A stretch of DNA of 41,041 nt from Staphylococcus simiae (GCF_002902085.1 NZ_PPQR01000075.1:1-41041); one strand, 5' to 3'; shown: positions 22,418 to 34,871, counted from the stretch's first letter. Numbers and translations: made by a program. Notes: generated from the letters alone by a model not told the origin.

Positions 22418-23383
22418 TTAATCAAATAATACGCTTACTGATTCTCTTTCATATACGCGAATAATAGCTTGAGCTAATAATTCAGCAACTGATAATTCTT
22501 TCGTATTTGATGGTTTACGTTCTTCATCAAGATGAATAGAATTCGTCACAACTAATTCTTTAATTGCAGAATTTTCAATTCGTTCTTTTGCAGGACCAGA
22601 TAAAACTGGATGAGTACAACATGCATATACTTCTTTTGCACCTTTGTCTTTTAATGCTTGTGCTGCTAGCGTAATTGTACCTGCTGTATCAATAATATCA
22701 TCAATAATAATTGCTGTACGACCTTCAATTTCACCAACAATATTCATTACTTCGGCAACATTTGGTCTAGGTCGACGTTTGTCTATAATAGCAATTGGAG
22801 TTTTTAAAATGTCAGCCAATTTACGTGCACGTGTTACACCACCATGATCAGGTGACACTACGACACATTCTTCTGGGTCAATATTAGGATCGTTTTTAAA
22901 GTGTTTAGCTAAAATTGGTACCCCCATTAAATGATCAATAGGAATATCAAAGAAACCTTGGATTTGTGGAGCGTGTAAATCTAATGCAATCATTCTTGTT
23001 GCGCCAGCAGTTTCTATTAAATTAGCTACTAGTTTAGCCGTAATAGGTTCACGACTACGAGCTTTTCTATCTTGTCTTGCATATCCATAATATGGATTTA
23101 CAATGTTGATTGTTGCTGCAGATGCACGTTTACAAGCATCAATCATGATTAGTAATTCCATTAAATGTAGGTTAACAGGATATGACGTTGGTTGAATAAT
23201 AAATACGTCACAACCACGAATGCTCTCTTCGATATTAATTTGAATTTCTCCATCACTAAAACGTTTAACTGAACATTTACCTAATTCAATACCAACTTGG
23301 TCAGCTACTTCTTGAGCTAATGCTTCGTTACCTTTCAATGAGAAAATCTTTAATGACGAATTCTTATATTCATTATTTAACAT
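22418..23383 (-). CDS. prs: Ribose-phosphate pyrophosphokinase (PRPP synthetase)
   Basis: Makes PRPP from ribose 5-phosphate and ATP, supplying purine, pyrimidine, NAD, Trp and His synthesis. The 321-residue protein shows [17 protein letters not shown], the catalytic loop [42 protein letters not shown] and the PRPP-binding [16 protein letters not shown]. One oddity: residue 96, just before [11 protein letters not shown], is Asn, where Bacillus has Ile and S. aureus Val as I recall them. It follows glmU by 128 nt, the conserved order, and supplies PRPP used by Hpt and sensed by PurR in the same window. Confidence 0.97.
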   Translation of the reverse strand: MLNNEYKNSSLKIFSLKGNEALAQEVADQVGIELGKCSVKRFSDGEIQINIEESIRGCDVFIIQPTSYPVNLHLMELLIMIDACKRASAATINIVNPYYGYARQDRKARSREPITAKLVANLIETAGATRMIALDLHAPQIQGFFDIPIDHLMGVPILAKHFKNDPNIDPEECVVVSPDHGGVTRARKLADILKTPIAIIDKRRPRPNVAEVMNIVGEIEGRTAIIIDDIIDTAGTITLAAQALKDKGAKEVYACCTHPVLSGPAKERIENSAIKELVVTNSIHLDEERKPSNTKELSVAELLAQAIIRVYERESVSVLFD

Positions 23384-23511
23384 TTATAGTCCTCCAATTA
23401 TTTACTTACGCAGTTTCTATTATATATAAAATGACAGTTTATTACTATGCGAATGATTAAATCATAAAGATTACGTTTTTATTACACTCAATATCAGTTG
23501 CTATAAATTTA

Positions 23512-24909
<1,398 letters not shown>

Positions 24910-24917
24910 TCACCATT

Positions 24918-24947
24918 ATTATAATTTAATATATGTTCGTCTTTCAA
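24918..24947 (-). promoter_or_regulatory. SigA promoter of glmU-prs
   Basis: Minus-strand -35 TTGAAA (24942-24947), 18-nt spacer, -10 TATAAT (24918-24923). The leader is about 30 nt. The spacer contains ACGAACAT (CGAAC core near 24935-24940), like one half of a PurR box; see findings. Confidence 0.75.
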
Positions 24948-25073
24948 CAGATAAAAAATGATTGCTTTAATCTAATCAATTTTAATTCAACTTTTTTTAT
25001 ATTTTAAATATATTGCCAGGTGGATATTCCCTTAATATAAAGAGCTATATTCGAACAGTCGTATCAATCATTT

Positions 25074-25362
25074 AGAGCTACTTAGATTTTTAATCTTTAG
25101 TAGCTCTTATGCAATTGTTGCGCTAGCAATCAATTGTAACCCTTTATTTTAGATTTTTGATCTTTAATAGCTCTTGCCCAACCTTGCCCGTCTTGCACAT
25201 TAAAGTAAAAATTTTAGTTATAAAATTTTTCTATGACGGGTCCCTGCATTGCATGTTAGAGTTTCTGCTATCTTGATAGCTAGAAAATCTTATGCAGTTT
25301 ATTATGAAGTAATAAACTGTAAACCTATTTCAGATAACCAGTTTCTCTGTGTTGGGGTCACC
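25074..25362. repeat. Second STAR array, related to the one at 21 kb
   Basis: Begins with a block shared with 21098-21160 (hairpin AGAGCTACT/AGTAGCTCT, then GCAATTGTTG..CTAGCAATCAATTG). It continues with a header CCCGTC (25187-25192), a perfect 10-bp hairpin AAAAATTTTA/TAAAATTTTT (25207-25230) and the motif TATGACGGGTCCC (25232-25244). Further on are a perfect 10-bp hairpin CAGTTTATTA/TAATAAACTG (25295-25319) and a decayed motif TGTGTTGGGGTCACC (25348). A partial duplicate of the first block's right half sits at 25148-25175. Confidence 0.8.
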
Positions 25363-25520
25363 TACTTTATCAAGACTAATTAAGTTTAAATACATTCATT
25401 TAACAGTATTTTTTAATTCATAGAGATACTGCTAATCGCTTAATATTAACTCTCATAAACTTTGCATTTCAGAACTTATTTAATCAAGTATCAACTAACG
25501 GCAAACCAACGTATGATTAT

Positions 25521-25557
25521 AAAAAAAGAGACTAACTAATTAAATCGTCAGTCTCTT
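25521..25557 (-). terminator. Terminator of purR-yabJ-spoVG
   Basis: Minus-strand stem AAGAGACTGAC / GTTAGTCTCTT, 11 pairs with one G-U, followed by a run of T residues (TTTTTTT counting the end of the stem). It lies 20 nt past the spoVG stop. Confidence 0.9.
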
Positions 25558-25576
25558 ACTCATTGTATGTTCTTAA

Positions 25577-25879
25577 TTAAACTTCTTTTGTGTCATCTGA
25601 TGTAGCATTCTTATCAGGTACTACTTCATCTGTTTCTTCATATACTTTCATCACAGCATCTTGAATTTCTTGTCTCATGTCTGAGTTAATAGGATGTGCG
25701 ATGTCGCGGAATTCACCATCTGGTGTGCGTTTACTTGGCATTGCGACGAATAGACCAGTATTTCCTTCTATAACACGCAAATCATGAATTACGAAAGCTT
25801 CATCTAATGTAATGGAAACAAGTGCTTTCATTCTTCCATCTGTATCTATTTTTCTAAGTCTTACATCTGTCACTTTCAT
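25577..25879 (-). CDS. spoVG: Global regulator SpoVG
   Basis: Small nucleic-acid-binding regulator; in S. aureus it acts downstream of SigB on capsule, cell-wall and virulence genes. The 100-residue protein begins [39 protein letters not shown] and has [17 protein letters not shown], the family core. The tail (about residues 84-100) is acidic and variable. The ribosome site is a run of seven G residues 8 nt before the ATG. It follows yabJ by 68 nt; in S. aureus the pair is a SigB-dependent operon, but I could not identify a convincing SigB promoter by eye. Confidence 0.97.
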   Translation of the reverse strand: MKVTDVRLRKIDTDGRMKALVSITLDEAFVIHDLRVIEGNTGLFVAMPSKRTPDGEFRDIAHPINSDMRQEIQDAVMKVYEETDEVVPDKNATSDDTKEV

Positions 25880-25947
25880 GTAGTGAGCCCCCCCTATAGT
25901 ATATCTATCTGTTGTTTAGAAGCTTAACAATGTTTTATGATTGAAAA

Positions 25948-26328
25948 TCATATTCCTTTTAATTGAGCGATTAGTTCAATTTCTACTTTTACATCTTTAG
26001 GTAATCTGGCAACTTCAACACAACTACGTGCTGGTTGATGTTCATCGAAGTACTGTCCATATACCTCATTTATTTTTTGAAATTCATTCATGTCTTTAAT
26101 GAAAATTGTTGCCTTAACTACAGAATCTAAATCCGAACCTGCTTCTTGTAAGACAGTTTTTAAGTTTTCTAAGACTTGTTTTGTTTGCAGTTGAACATCT
26201 TCGCCTACAATTGTGCCATCAGCAAGTAATGGGATTTGTCCAGAAGTGTATACTAAGTCATTAATAATAACTGCATGTGAATAAGGACCTAGTGCTTCTG
26301 CTACTTTATTAGTATTTATAACTTTCAC
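25948..26328 (-). CDS. yabJ: Reactive intermediate/imine deaminase RidA family (YabJ)
   Basis: Hydrolyses reactive enamine/imine by-products of PLP enzymes in characterised RidA proteins. The 126-residue protein has AEALGPYSHAVIINDLVYTSGQIPL, QTKQVLENLKTVL and QPARSCVEVARLPKDVKVEIE, including the catalytic Arg in PARSCVEV. It starts with GTG at 26328, supported by AAGGAG 10 nt upstream. It is 16 nt after purR and probably translated from the same message. In Bacillus YabJ was linked to purine regulation with PurR. Confidence 0.94.
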   Translation of the reverse strand: MKVINTNKVAEALGPYSHAVIINDLVYTSGQIPLLADGTIVGEDVQLQTKQVLENLKTVLQEAGSDLDSVVKATIFIKDMNEFQKINEVYGQYFDEHQPARSCVEVARLPKDVKVEIELIAQLKGI

Positions 26329-26344
26329 TATACTAAAACTCCTT

Positions 26345-27169
26345 TTAAGAAAATTTAGATAAACTGTTACCTGGTTCTACTTTAAATTCTTGATTATATT
26401 CATCGACATCAGAAAGTTTCACCAAGGAAGTATAATCTTCAATTAATCTTTGTTTAACTTCTTTTGATTCTACAAGTACAGATACCCCTTTTACTTGGGC
26501 TTTAAACTCATTCATTAAATTCATTACACCATTAATAGAGCCACCAGCTCTCATAAAATCATCAATTACTAAGACGTTAGAATTTTCCGCTAATGTTCTT
26601 TTTGACAGTACCATTGTTTCAATTTTTCTAGATGAACCTGAAACATAGTTGATAGATACCGTAGAACCTTCAGTAACTTTATTATCTTTTCGAATTACAA
26701 CAACTGGTAAATTTAATACATTTGCAACGGCATTAGCTAGAGAAATACCTTTAGTTGCAATAGTGACAACAGCATCAAGTTTTTCATCCATATAGATAGT
26801 TGCAATTAATTTACCAACTTTATTTAGTAGCGTTGGATTGCCAACCAAATCTGATAAAAATAAATATCCACCTGGTAATAAGCGTTCTTTTTCTTCTAAT
26901 AAATCTATGACTTCATTAACAACTTCTGTTGCTTCCTCTTTGCTCATCATAGGTTTGTATGTAACGCCACCACTAGCACCAGCAGTAGTAATAACTGTAC
27001 CTAATTTTTCTTTTTGGAAAGTATTTTTAATAATTTGGACATCTTCACTAATAGAAGATTTGGCTTGTTTAAATTTCTTCACAAAAAATGTTAATGGTAT
27101 TAATTTATTCGGATGATTCATCAAATATTGTGTCATAAAGACAATTCTCTCACTTCTTTTATATCTCAT
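26345..27169 (-). CDS. purR: Purine operon repressor PurR
   Basis: PRPP-responsive DNA-binding repressor of purine genes. The 274-residue protein has an N-terminal winged-helix domain (RYKRSERIVFMTQYLMNHPNKLI, about 1-70) and a C-terminal phosphoribosyltransferase-like domain with the PRPP motif VLVIDDFMRAGGSING and VVTIATKGISLANAVANVL. Loss of PurR in S. aureus derepresses purine synthesis and raises virulence-factor expression. It follows ispE by 13 nt, ahead of yabJ-spoVG. Confidence 0.96.
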   Translation of the reverse strand: MRYKRSERIVFMTQYLMNHPNKLIPLTFFVKKFKQAKSSISEDVQIIKNTFQKEKLGTVITTAGASGGVTYKPMMSKEEATEVVNEVIDLLEEKERLLPGGYLFLSDLVGNPTLLNKVGKLIATIYMDEKLDAVVTIATKGISLANAVANVLNLPVVVIRKDNKVTEGSTVSINYVSGSSRKIETMVLSKRTLAENSNVLVIDDFMRAGGSINGVMNLMNEFKAQVKGVSVLVESKEVKQRLIEDYTSLVKLSDVDEYNQEFKVEPGNSLSKFS

Positions 27170-27182
27170 CTTTTCAACCCTT

Positions 27183-28031
27183 CTATCCTAATAATCTAAC
27201 TAAGTATACTTCGTTACAACAACCGTTAACAGCATTAAAAATATGCTTAGCTTGACTTTCTTTACGCGCTAAACCATAAACGGTTGGACCACTACCACTC
27301 ATCAATGCACCATCAGCACCACTATTCAACATGTTTTGCTTTAACTTAGCAATTTGTGGATATTTTGATACTGAAACCGGTTCTAATCTATTGGATAGAC
27401 TATGACACAACTGTTGATAATTTCCTGCAGTTAGTGCATCATAACACATTTGAGTATGAACATGATATTCATCATTTAAATTTAATTTTTTAAATATATC
27501 TGGTGATGATATTCCTATATTAGGTTTCGCTAATACCACCCATGCTGAAGGTGGTTTATTCAAAAATTTTATCTTTTCACCTTTACCACTACAAAAAGCT
27601 GTTTTGTTATAAATACAAAACGGAATATCCGTACCTATTTCACTTCCTAATATAGCTAATTCGTCTAACGATGCACCAATATTATACAAACGATTCATAC
27701 CACGTAAAGTTGCCGCAGCATCTGCTGAACCACCTGCTAATCCTGCTGAAACAGGTATGTCTTTATCTATTTTAATCGTCACACCTTGGTTAAGACGATA
27801 TCTTTCTATAAGTAGCTGTGCTGCTTTATATGCAAGATTTTTATAATTTGAAGGCACATAATTATGTTCAATCTCTACCACTATTTTATGATCTTTCCGT
27901 TTTTGAAAAGTAAGGCGATCATTTAAATCAACGGTTGTCATAATCATCTCTATTTCATGATAGCCATCATTTCTTTTAAAAAGTGTGTCGAGCGTAAAAT
28001 TTATTTTAGCCGGAGCTGTTTCATATATCAT
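27183..28031 (-). CDS. ispE: 4-diphosphocytidyl-2-C-methyl-D-erythritol kinase family (IspE)
   Basis: GHMP kinase of 282 residues: N-terminal [28 protein letters not shown]-binding [19 protein letters not shown] and C-terminal [10 protein letters not shown]. In the non-mevalonate pathway this kinase makes CDP-ME 2-phosphate. Staphylococci make isoprenoids by the mevalonate route, so the conserved ispE-like gene here is often considered an orphan of that pathway; its real substrate in this genus is unclear to me. It precedes purR with 13 nt between. Confidence 0.88.
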   Translation of the reverse strand: MIYETAPAKINFTLDTLFKRNDGYHEIEMIMTTVDLNDRLTFQKRKDHKIVVEIEHNYVPSNYKNLAYKAAQLLIERYRLNQGVTIKIDKDIPVSAGLAGGSADAAATLRGMNRLYNIGASLDELAILGSEIGTDIPFCIYNKTAFCSGKGEKIKFLNKPPSAWVVLAKPNIGISSPDIFKKLNLNDEYHVHTQMCYDALTAGNYQQLCHSLSNRLEPVSVSKYPQIAKLKQNMLNSGADGALMSGSGPTVYGLARKESQAKHIFNAVNGCCNEVYLVRLLG

Positions 28032-28280
28032 TTTTGCGCCCTCTTTTCGTAATCTTAATATGATGATTTTAACATAAAGAGAAATATTATTTGACCTTTT
28101 AAGTAACTTTTCGTTATTTTTTTATAAATGACATAGCGTTTAATTAATAACTTTTTTGTTACAGTATTTGATGATGTATCGTCATTCTTTTTGTTTATAT
28201 AAAATGATGCACCTTTAAATTTTAAGTCAGTCATTTTAAACAACGTTATTAAAATACACATAAGAAAATATATTCCTAAA
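28032..28280. other. Intergenic region between ispE and the veg terminator
   Basis: AT-rich, no supported gene. A minus-strand open frame (28055-28315) would run through the veg terminator, starts from TTG and lacks a ribosome site. The ispE ribosome site (AAGAGGGCG) sits at the left end. A promoter for ispE is expected here, but no clear -35/-10 pair stands out. Confidence 0.5.
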
Positions 28281-28306
28281 TAAAAAGAGCATTGAACATA
28301 ATGCTC
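28281..28306 (-). terminator. Terminator of veg
   Basis: Minus-strand stem GAGCATT / AATGCTC with a 6-nt loop, followed by TTTTTATTT, about 70 nt after the veg stop. Confidence 0.85.
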
Positions 28307-28372
28307 AACACTCAAATAATTATCATTAATATTTTCTTATACTCAGAAATATAGTTTACTTATACGTCTTAT

Positions 28373-28636
28373 TTAGTGTGCAATTGATTCATGATGATTA
28401 TCTTCTTCAAACGAAACTTGAACATTTTCAGTTAACACATCAGTGTATGTATAAGACACTCTCTCAAAATTGTGTTTATCTTGATCTAACTCAACAATAA
28501 ATACTGATGGGTACGTTTCTTTTAAAATTCCAGAACGCTTAATTGTTTTCTTACGGCCTCCATTGGCTTTCAGTACAATACGATTTCCTACATGACAATC
28601 AATAGAATTTTTGATGTCCAAAATTGATTTTGGCAT
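28373..28636 (-). CDS. veg: Veg protein
   Basis: Conserved small protein of 87 residues of the Veg family ([60 protein letters not shown]). The fold is SH3-like and basic in its centre; in Bacillus it influences biofilm matrix genes and its promoter is very strong. Position between rsmA and ispE is the conserved one. It has its own promoter and terminator and so is monocistronic. Confidence 0.94.
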   Translation of the reverse strand: MPKSILDIKNSIDCHVGNRIVLKANGGRKKTIKRSGILKETYPSVFIVELDQDKHNFERVSYTYTDVLTENVQVSFEEDNHHESIAH

Positions 28637-28661
28637 ATTGCTCCACCTCGCTACAAGTTAC

Positions 28662-28691
28662 ATAATATCATATTTGTAACGATTTTGTCAA
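28662..28691 (-). promoter_or_regulatory. SigA promoter of veg
   Basis: Minus-strand consensus -35 TTGACA (28686-28691), 18-nt spacer, -10 TATTAT (28662-28667), with a leader of about 20 nt before GAGGTGGAG and the ATG. It fits the reputation of veg as a strongly transcribed gene. Confidence 0.8.
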
Positions 28692-28734
28692 ATAAATTTA
28701 AATTTTAACAATAGTCTTTTACTTTGTCAATCGT

Positions 28735-29625
28735 TTAATTTTCTAATTGTGGAAACTTTTTCTTTTCTTCATACAATTTTGCAAAATCTTGTATAGTTAA
28801 TGTTTCTCCACGACGTTTAGGATCAATACCCGCTTGTTCTAACCATTTTAATATGTCTTCTTTATGTTGTTTTCCATTCAGAAAGAACGATTGATAGTTA
28901 TTATTGATGGTTTTTCTTCTTTGAGCAAAGGCAGCCTTTGCTAATGTAAAAAATGCTTCCTCATCATCTATTGTTACTAATGGTTGATGTCGTTTCATCA
29001 ATTTTACAACAATTGAATCTACATTAGGTGGTGGCATAAACACAGATTTAGGCACTGTTAAAACTTTACTAGTTTCTGTATAATACTGCACAACAATAGA
29101 GAGCGAGCCGTATGCTTTAGAGCCGACTTCTGCATTCAACCTTTCACCTACTTCTTTTTGCATCATAACAACATAACCATCAATTGGTGTATCTTGTTGC
29201 ATTAAATTAAGGAGTATAGGCGTTGTAATATAATATGGTAAATTAGCAACTACCATAATTTTATTACAATCTTGCAAATGTGTTTGTACAGCCTCTTTAA
29301 TATTAGCTTTTAGTATATCTTCATTTATTACTGTCACATTTGAATATGGTGCTAATGTATCTTTCAATACAGGTATTAAACGTTGATCTATTTCAAATGC
29401 TAGTACTTTTTTGGCAACTTTTGCTAATTGTTCAGTTAATGATCCCATTCCTGGACCAATTTCAATGATACCTGTGTGATCATCAATATCACTTGCTTCA
29501 ATAATATTATTGATAACATTAACATCAACTAAAAAATTTTGTCCTAAACTTTTTTTAAAATTAAAGCCATATTGATCTAATAATGCACGGGTACGCGAAG
29601 GTGTTGCAATATCTTTTTGTTCCAT
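28735..29625 (-). CDS. rsmA: 16S rRNA dimethyladenosine transferase RsmA (KsgA)
   Basis: Dimethylates two adjacent adenosines near the 3' end of 16S rRNA (A1518/A1519 in E. coli numbering). The 296-residue protein has [14 protein letters not shown], the SAM-binding [19 protein letters not shown]-type acid loop (INEDIL), catalytic [11 protein letters not shown] and the C-terminal helical domain ending in [15 protein letters not shown]. No Erm-type features; loss of KsgA gives kasugamycin resistance. It follows rnmV by 21 nt, the conserved Bacillus pair. Confidence 0.97.
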   Translation of the reverse strand: MEQKDIATPSRTRALLDQYGFNFKKSLGQNFLVDVNVINNIIEASDIDDHTGIIEIGPGMGSLTEQLAKVAKKVLAFEIDQRLIPVLKDTLAPYSNVTVINEDILKANIKEAVQTHLQDCNKIMVVANLPYYITTPILLNLMQQDTPIDGYVVMMQKEVGERLNAEVGSKAYGSLSIVVQYYTETSKVLTVPKSVFMPPPNVDSIVVKLMKRHQPLVTIDDEEAFFTLAKAAFAQRRKTINNNYQSFFLNGKQHKEDILKWLEQAGIDPKRRGETLTIQDFAKLYEEKKKFPQLEN

Positions 29626-29646
29626 CTATTTACACTTCCTACTCTA

Positions 29647-30183
29647 TTAAGAATCTTTCAACGCTTCTCTTACATCTTCTTCTGTATAGCCAAAGGCATT
29701 TAGTTTCTTTAATAATTGTTTACCATTCGAATGGCCGATACGTAATTTACTACTAACTACCTCTCTTCTTCTTCTGGCATCTTTTCCAACTAATAGACCT
29801 AATTCTATTAGTGTATCCTTGTCGATAGATTCTTGTGCTTCCTCAAAAGGCGAGCTAACATGCATCAATGCCTCTTTAATATCATTAATCGAAGCATGTT
29901 CAACTCCAATTTTACCTTTGTTATTTTTAGCTTTCTCTCTATCTATATAAGCATGCTTGACGCCAGAAACATGCTCAGTAATGATACTCCTTATTTTATT
30001 GCCTGGGAAATCTGGATCAGTTAGTACAATGACACCTCTACTCTGTTGCGCATGTTGAATCACTTGCAATATTTGATCATTAATTGCACTACCATTTGTT
30101 TCAATGGTATCACATTCGACAGCCCTTTTGACACGCTCGGTATCATCTCTTCCTTCAACTACAATAAATTCGTTTATTTTCAT
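29647..30183 (-). CDS. rnmV: Ribonuclease M5
   Basis: TOPRIM-domain endonuclease that matures 5S rRNA precursors in low-GC Gram-positives. The 178-residue protein begins KINEFIVVEGRDDTERVKRAV with the TOPRIM Glu, and has VLTDPDFPGNKIR with the DxD-type motif and GVEHASINDIKEAL. The C-terminal part (from about 130) is the family-specific 5S-binding region. L18-assisted cleavage is known for Bacillus. Two 5S genes in the same window are its substrates. First gene of rnmV-rsmA. Confidence 0.96.
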   Translation of the reverse strand: MKINEFIVVEGRDDTERVKRAVECDTIETNGSAINDQILQVIQHAQQSRGVIVLTDPDFPGNKIRSIITEHVSGVKHAYIDREKAKNNKGKIGVEHASINDIKEALMHVSSPFEEAQESIDKDTLIELGLLVGKDARRRREVVSSKLRIGHSNGKQLLKKLNAFGYTEEDVREALKDS

Positions 30184-30364
30184 TTAAAACAACCTTCCTA
30201 TGTATAACAATGAGCTAGATTACTTTAAATACGGTAGTATTACTTATAATATGTACTTCTTTAATTACTTAGATTAATTACTTTAATGGTCTCTTTATCC
30301 TATATGGTACATTAAAGAAAAAGTTAATATTGAGACCTGAATCTTGATTGTTAATTCGTGAATA

Positions 30365-30517
30365 GAACAGAAATAAATTTCCTATAAAATTTATTTCGTA
30401 ATTCCATCTCCACAAGACTGACTATGTTTTCAAACGTTGATTTAGCATCATTTTGAAAACTAGACAGTTACTGTCCAATGTTTAATTTTAAGTCTAAAAC
30501 GCTTTTGCACCAGGCTC
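30365..30517. repeat. STAR-flank-like dispersed repeat, copy 3 (no STAR motif inside)
   Basis: Starts GAACAGAAATAAATTTCC, then AAAATTTATTTCGTAATTCC, CAAGACTGACTATG (30413-30426), TTTTGAAAACTAGACAGTTA.., CAGTTACTGTCCAATG (30465-30480) and ends GCACCAGGCTC. It aligns over its full length with 5535-5690 in the same orientation. Confidence 0.75.
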
Positions 30518-30641
30518 ATTTTCTATACGAGTATGATCTCATAACTGTCTTGCTCTTATATTGCATTCAAATGTATTCTAGTAATATTGTAACTATTAAT
30601 CTTTCAAAGGGGATAAGCATAACACTAGAGTCAATAAAGAA

Positions 30642-30715
30642 AAAGTGAGAAAGTTCCATTGAATATGACTGATATTGTTATCATTCATATTCAACTATGC
30701 CATCTTTCTCACTTT
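30642..30715 (-). terminator. Long two-tier hairpin terminator after tatD
   Basis: Outer perfect 12-bp stem AAAGTGAGAAAG/CTTTCTCACTTT (30642-30653 with 30704-30715) and inner perfect 10-bp stem TTGAATATGA/TCATATTCAA (30659-30668 with 30685-30694). In minus-strand RNA the outer arm runs into TTTTCTTTATT. It begins 8 nt past the tatD stop codon. Confidence 0.8.
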
Positions 30716-30723
30716 ATGCTATA

Positions 30724-31494
30724 TTAATTTAACTTAAATAACTTCTCAGCATTTGCAGTTGTTGCTTCGCATACTTCTTCATATGTTAGGCCTTTTAATT
30801 CAGCTATTTGTTCAGCTACTAACACAACTCTTGCTGGTTCATTTCTTTTACCTCTATATGGATGTGGTGACAAATATGGAGCATCTGTTTCTACCAATAA
30901 GCGATCCATAGGCACATGTTTTGCGACTTCTTTAGGTTGTTTAGCATTCTTAAACGTTACAGGTCCACCTAATGAAATATAAAAATTCAATTTATTAATA
31001 ACAATATCAGCAATTTCAGGTGAACCACTAAAACTATGCATAATGCCACCAACTTCTTCAGCATGCTCTTCTAATAAGATGTCAATACAATCTTGTGTTG
31101 CTTCGCGATTGTGAATGATAATTGGTAAGTTTACTCGTTTAGCAAGTGCTATTTGCTTTCTAAACACTTCTTTTTGGGTATCTGCTGGTGATTTATCCCA
31201 ATGATAATCCAGTCCCATTTCGCCAATACCTATCACCTTTGGATGTTGTGCTAACTGTTCAATCCATTGCAAACGTTCTTCTGTAAAATCCACTGCGTCA
31301 ACAGGATGCCAACCAATAATTCCATAGATAAAATCATATTCATCAATTAAACGCATGGCACGTTCAATCGTTGGCGTATCAAATCCAACTACAAACATAC
31401 GGTCAACACCCGCTTCTTGCGCACGATCAATAACTTCTGTTAAATCTTCATCGTATTGTTCATCATTTAAGTGAACATGTGTATCGATTAACAT
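30724..31494 (-). CDS. tatD: TatD-family metal-dependent hydrolase (deoxyribonuclease-like)
   Basis: Metal-dependent 3'-5' nuclease family with a TIM barrel. The 256-residue protein begins MLIDTHVHLND (metal-binding HxH), and has GIGEMGLDYHWD, IIHNREA, GIMHSFSGS and the C-terminal VETDAPYLSPHPYRGKRNEPA, all metal or substrate motifs of TatD/YabD. It follows metG by 24 nt and forms metG-tatD, the conserved order. Whether the main role is DNA repair or RNA turnover is unsettled for this family member. Confidence 0.94.
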   Translation of the reverse strand: MLIDTHVHLNDEQYDEDLTEVIDRAQEAGVDRMFVVGFDTPTIERAMRLIDEYDFIYGIIGWHPVDAVDFTEERLQWIEQLAQHPKVIGIGEMGLDYHWDKSPADTQKEVFRKQIALAKRVNLPIIIHNREATQDCIDILLEEHAEEVGGIMHSFSGSPEIADIVINKLNFYISLGGPVTFKNAKQPKEVAKHVPMDRLLVETDAPYLSPHPYRGKRNEPARVVLVAEQIAELKGLTYEEVCEATTANAEKLFKLN

Positions 31495-31518
31495 ACTATC
31501 TCTCCTATAATTAAATCA

Positions 31519-33561
<2,043 letters not shown>

Positions 33562-33609
33562 TGTACTTTAATTGATTAACTTCTTGTAATTTTGTAAATA
33601 TTTGAAAGT

Positions 33610-33889
33610 GAGATAGCAATAAATCTTTAAATGCTTTATGTCGTAATAACATCCCGGCAAGACTGACTAAGATGGAAATAGGACAACTATAATTGATTTA
33701 AAATAAATTGATTCGTAGATGTCCATCTTGCACATTATTGTAAAAACTACACGTGTTTTTTTAATAACGAGTCCTTTCCAACCTTGCAAGACTGACTAGT
33801 ATTATAAAATGTTGTATTTATCATTTTTTAATACAAACAGTAACTGCCAATCATAAAAATTTATTATATAATCATTTTTGTCTCAGACT
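33610..33889. repeat. Two tandem STAR-flank-like cassettes, the second with one degenerate STAR unit
   Basis: First cassette 33610-33671: GAGATAGCAATAAAT, TTTATGTCGTAAT, then CAAGACTGACTAAG. Second cassette 33681-33889: GGACAACTAT, ATTGATTCGTAGATGTCC, CTTGCACATTATTGTAAAAAC with a hairpin AAAAAC/GTTTTT, a decayed motif AATAACGAGTCC, then CAAGACTGACTAGT (33787-33800), CAGTAACTGCCAATC (33838-33852) and TCTCAGACT at the end. This shows a STAR unit inserted between the same two flanks that lie side by side at 5.5 and 30.4 kb. Confidence 0.65.
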
Positions 33890-34018
33890 ATTACATAAAT
33901 TTACTGCTAATCACATCATTTTAAATATAGAATATTTTTATTCCATACGTCCTGCATTGTTATATGATTTAAAGTCATTATCGACAATAGTCAATTTTTA
34001 AGTTACATTCCTATTGTA

Positions 34019-34870
34019 TCAATCATCATTTGGTTCAATCTGATGATAAATATTATACACTTCATTTGGTTTTTTTTGTCTATCTGCAGCTACTTTTTTA
34101 ATAGCTTGTTTGGGTTTTAAATTATCTTTGTCAATATAATGATTAACATGTTGCTCAATCGTTAATGAATTAAACCATGATTCATCAACTTGTGCTTTAG
34201 CGCCTTCAATGAGTATAACAAACTCACCCTTTTGTGGGATATCATTATGTCGTAGTAATTCCAAAATTTGTTCAATAGTATTTGTTGTAATTTGTTCGAA
34301 TTTCTTTGTTAATTCTCTTCCTATTGATACTTGTCGCCGAGCGTCAATTTTAGCAATGGTCTTTAATGTTTCTACCACTCTATAAGGCGATTCATAAATA
34401 ATTAACGTGCTATCTTCATACATTCTTTTCGTTAAGATAGCTGTCTTGTCCTTTTCTTTTCGTGGTAAAAAGCCTAAAAATGTATACGTGAACGATGGTA
34501 AACCACTTGCCATCAATGCTGTCAATCCTGCGTTCGGACCTGGAACAGTTTCAACCTTTATACCATGTTGTCGAGCTGCAACAACTAATTCATATCCTGG
34601 ATCACTGATTAATGGTAAGCCGGCATCTGATACCAATGCCACACTCAAACCCGCTTCAAGTTGTTCGATAATATAGTTTGTTTGCTTATCTTTATTATGT
34701 TCATGATATGACTTTAGTGGTGTATCTATTTGGTAGTGATGACATAATTTTTTAGTAACTCGTGTATCTTCACATGCAATCATATCTACTTGCTGCAAAA
34801 TTGATACTGCCCGATAAGTAATATCTGCTAGATTACCAATAGGCGTTCCTACTAAATATAGTATAGCCAT
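34019..34870 (-). CDS. rsmI: 16S rRNA (cytidine1402-2'-O)-methyltransferase RsmI
   Basis: Methylates the ribose of C1402 in the 16S decoding centre. The 283-residue tetrapyrrole-methylase-fold protein has LYLVGTPIGNLADITYRAVSIL, ACEDTRVTKKL, SDAGLPLISDPGYELV, PGPNAGLTALMASGLP and IYESPYRV, all typical. I start at MAILYLVGTP (34870), 7 nt after GAGGAG; the longer frame beginning MRRDN lies inside yazA. It is separated from the yazA stop by one base, so translation is coupled. Confidence 0.96.
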   Translation of the reverse strand: MAILYLVGTPIGNLADITYRAVSILQQVDMIACEDTRVTKKLCHHYQIDTPLKSYHEHNKDKQTNYIIEQLEAGLSVALVSDAGLPLISDPGYELVVAARQHGIKVETVPGPNAGLTALMASGLPSFTYTFLGFLPRKEKDKTAILTKRMYEDSTLIIYESPYRVVETLKTIAKIDARRQVSIGRELTKKFEQITTNTIEQILELLRHNDIPQKGEFVILIEGAKAQVDESWFNSLTIEQHVNHYIDKDNLKPKQAIKKVAADRQKKPNEVYNIYHQIEPNDD

Positions 34871-34871
34871 A

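Larger units (their letters stand above)
30184..30723. other. Intergenic region between tatD and rnmV
   Basis: No gene. It holds the STAR-flank-like repeat copy (30365-30517) and the long tatD hairpin terminator (30642-30715). The stretch 30184-30364 must contain the rnmV promoter, but I see no convincing boxes. Confidence 0.7.

Noticed and set aside
25080..25360. Insertion sequence or transposon remnant
   Set aside because: Inverted repeats are short internal hairpins; no transposase fragment, no terminal repeats and no target-site duplication visible.
28055..28315. Minus-strand open frame of 86 codons between ispE and veg
   Set aside because: It starts at TTG with no Shine-Dalgarno sequence and its first codons encode the veg terminator hairpin and T-run; composition is that of AT-rich spacer.
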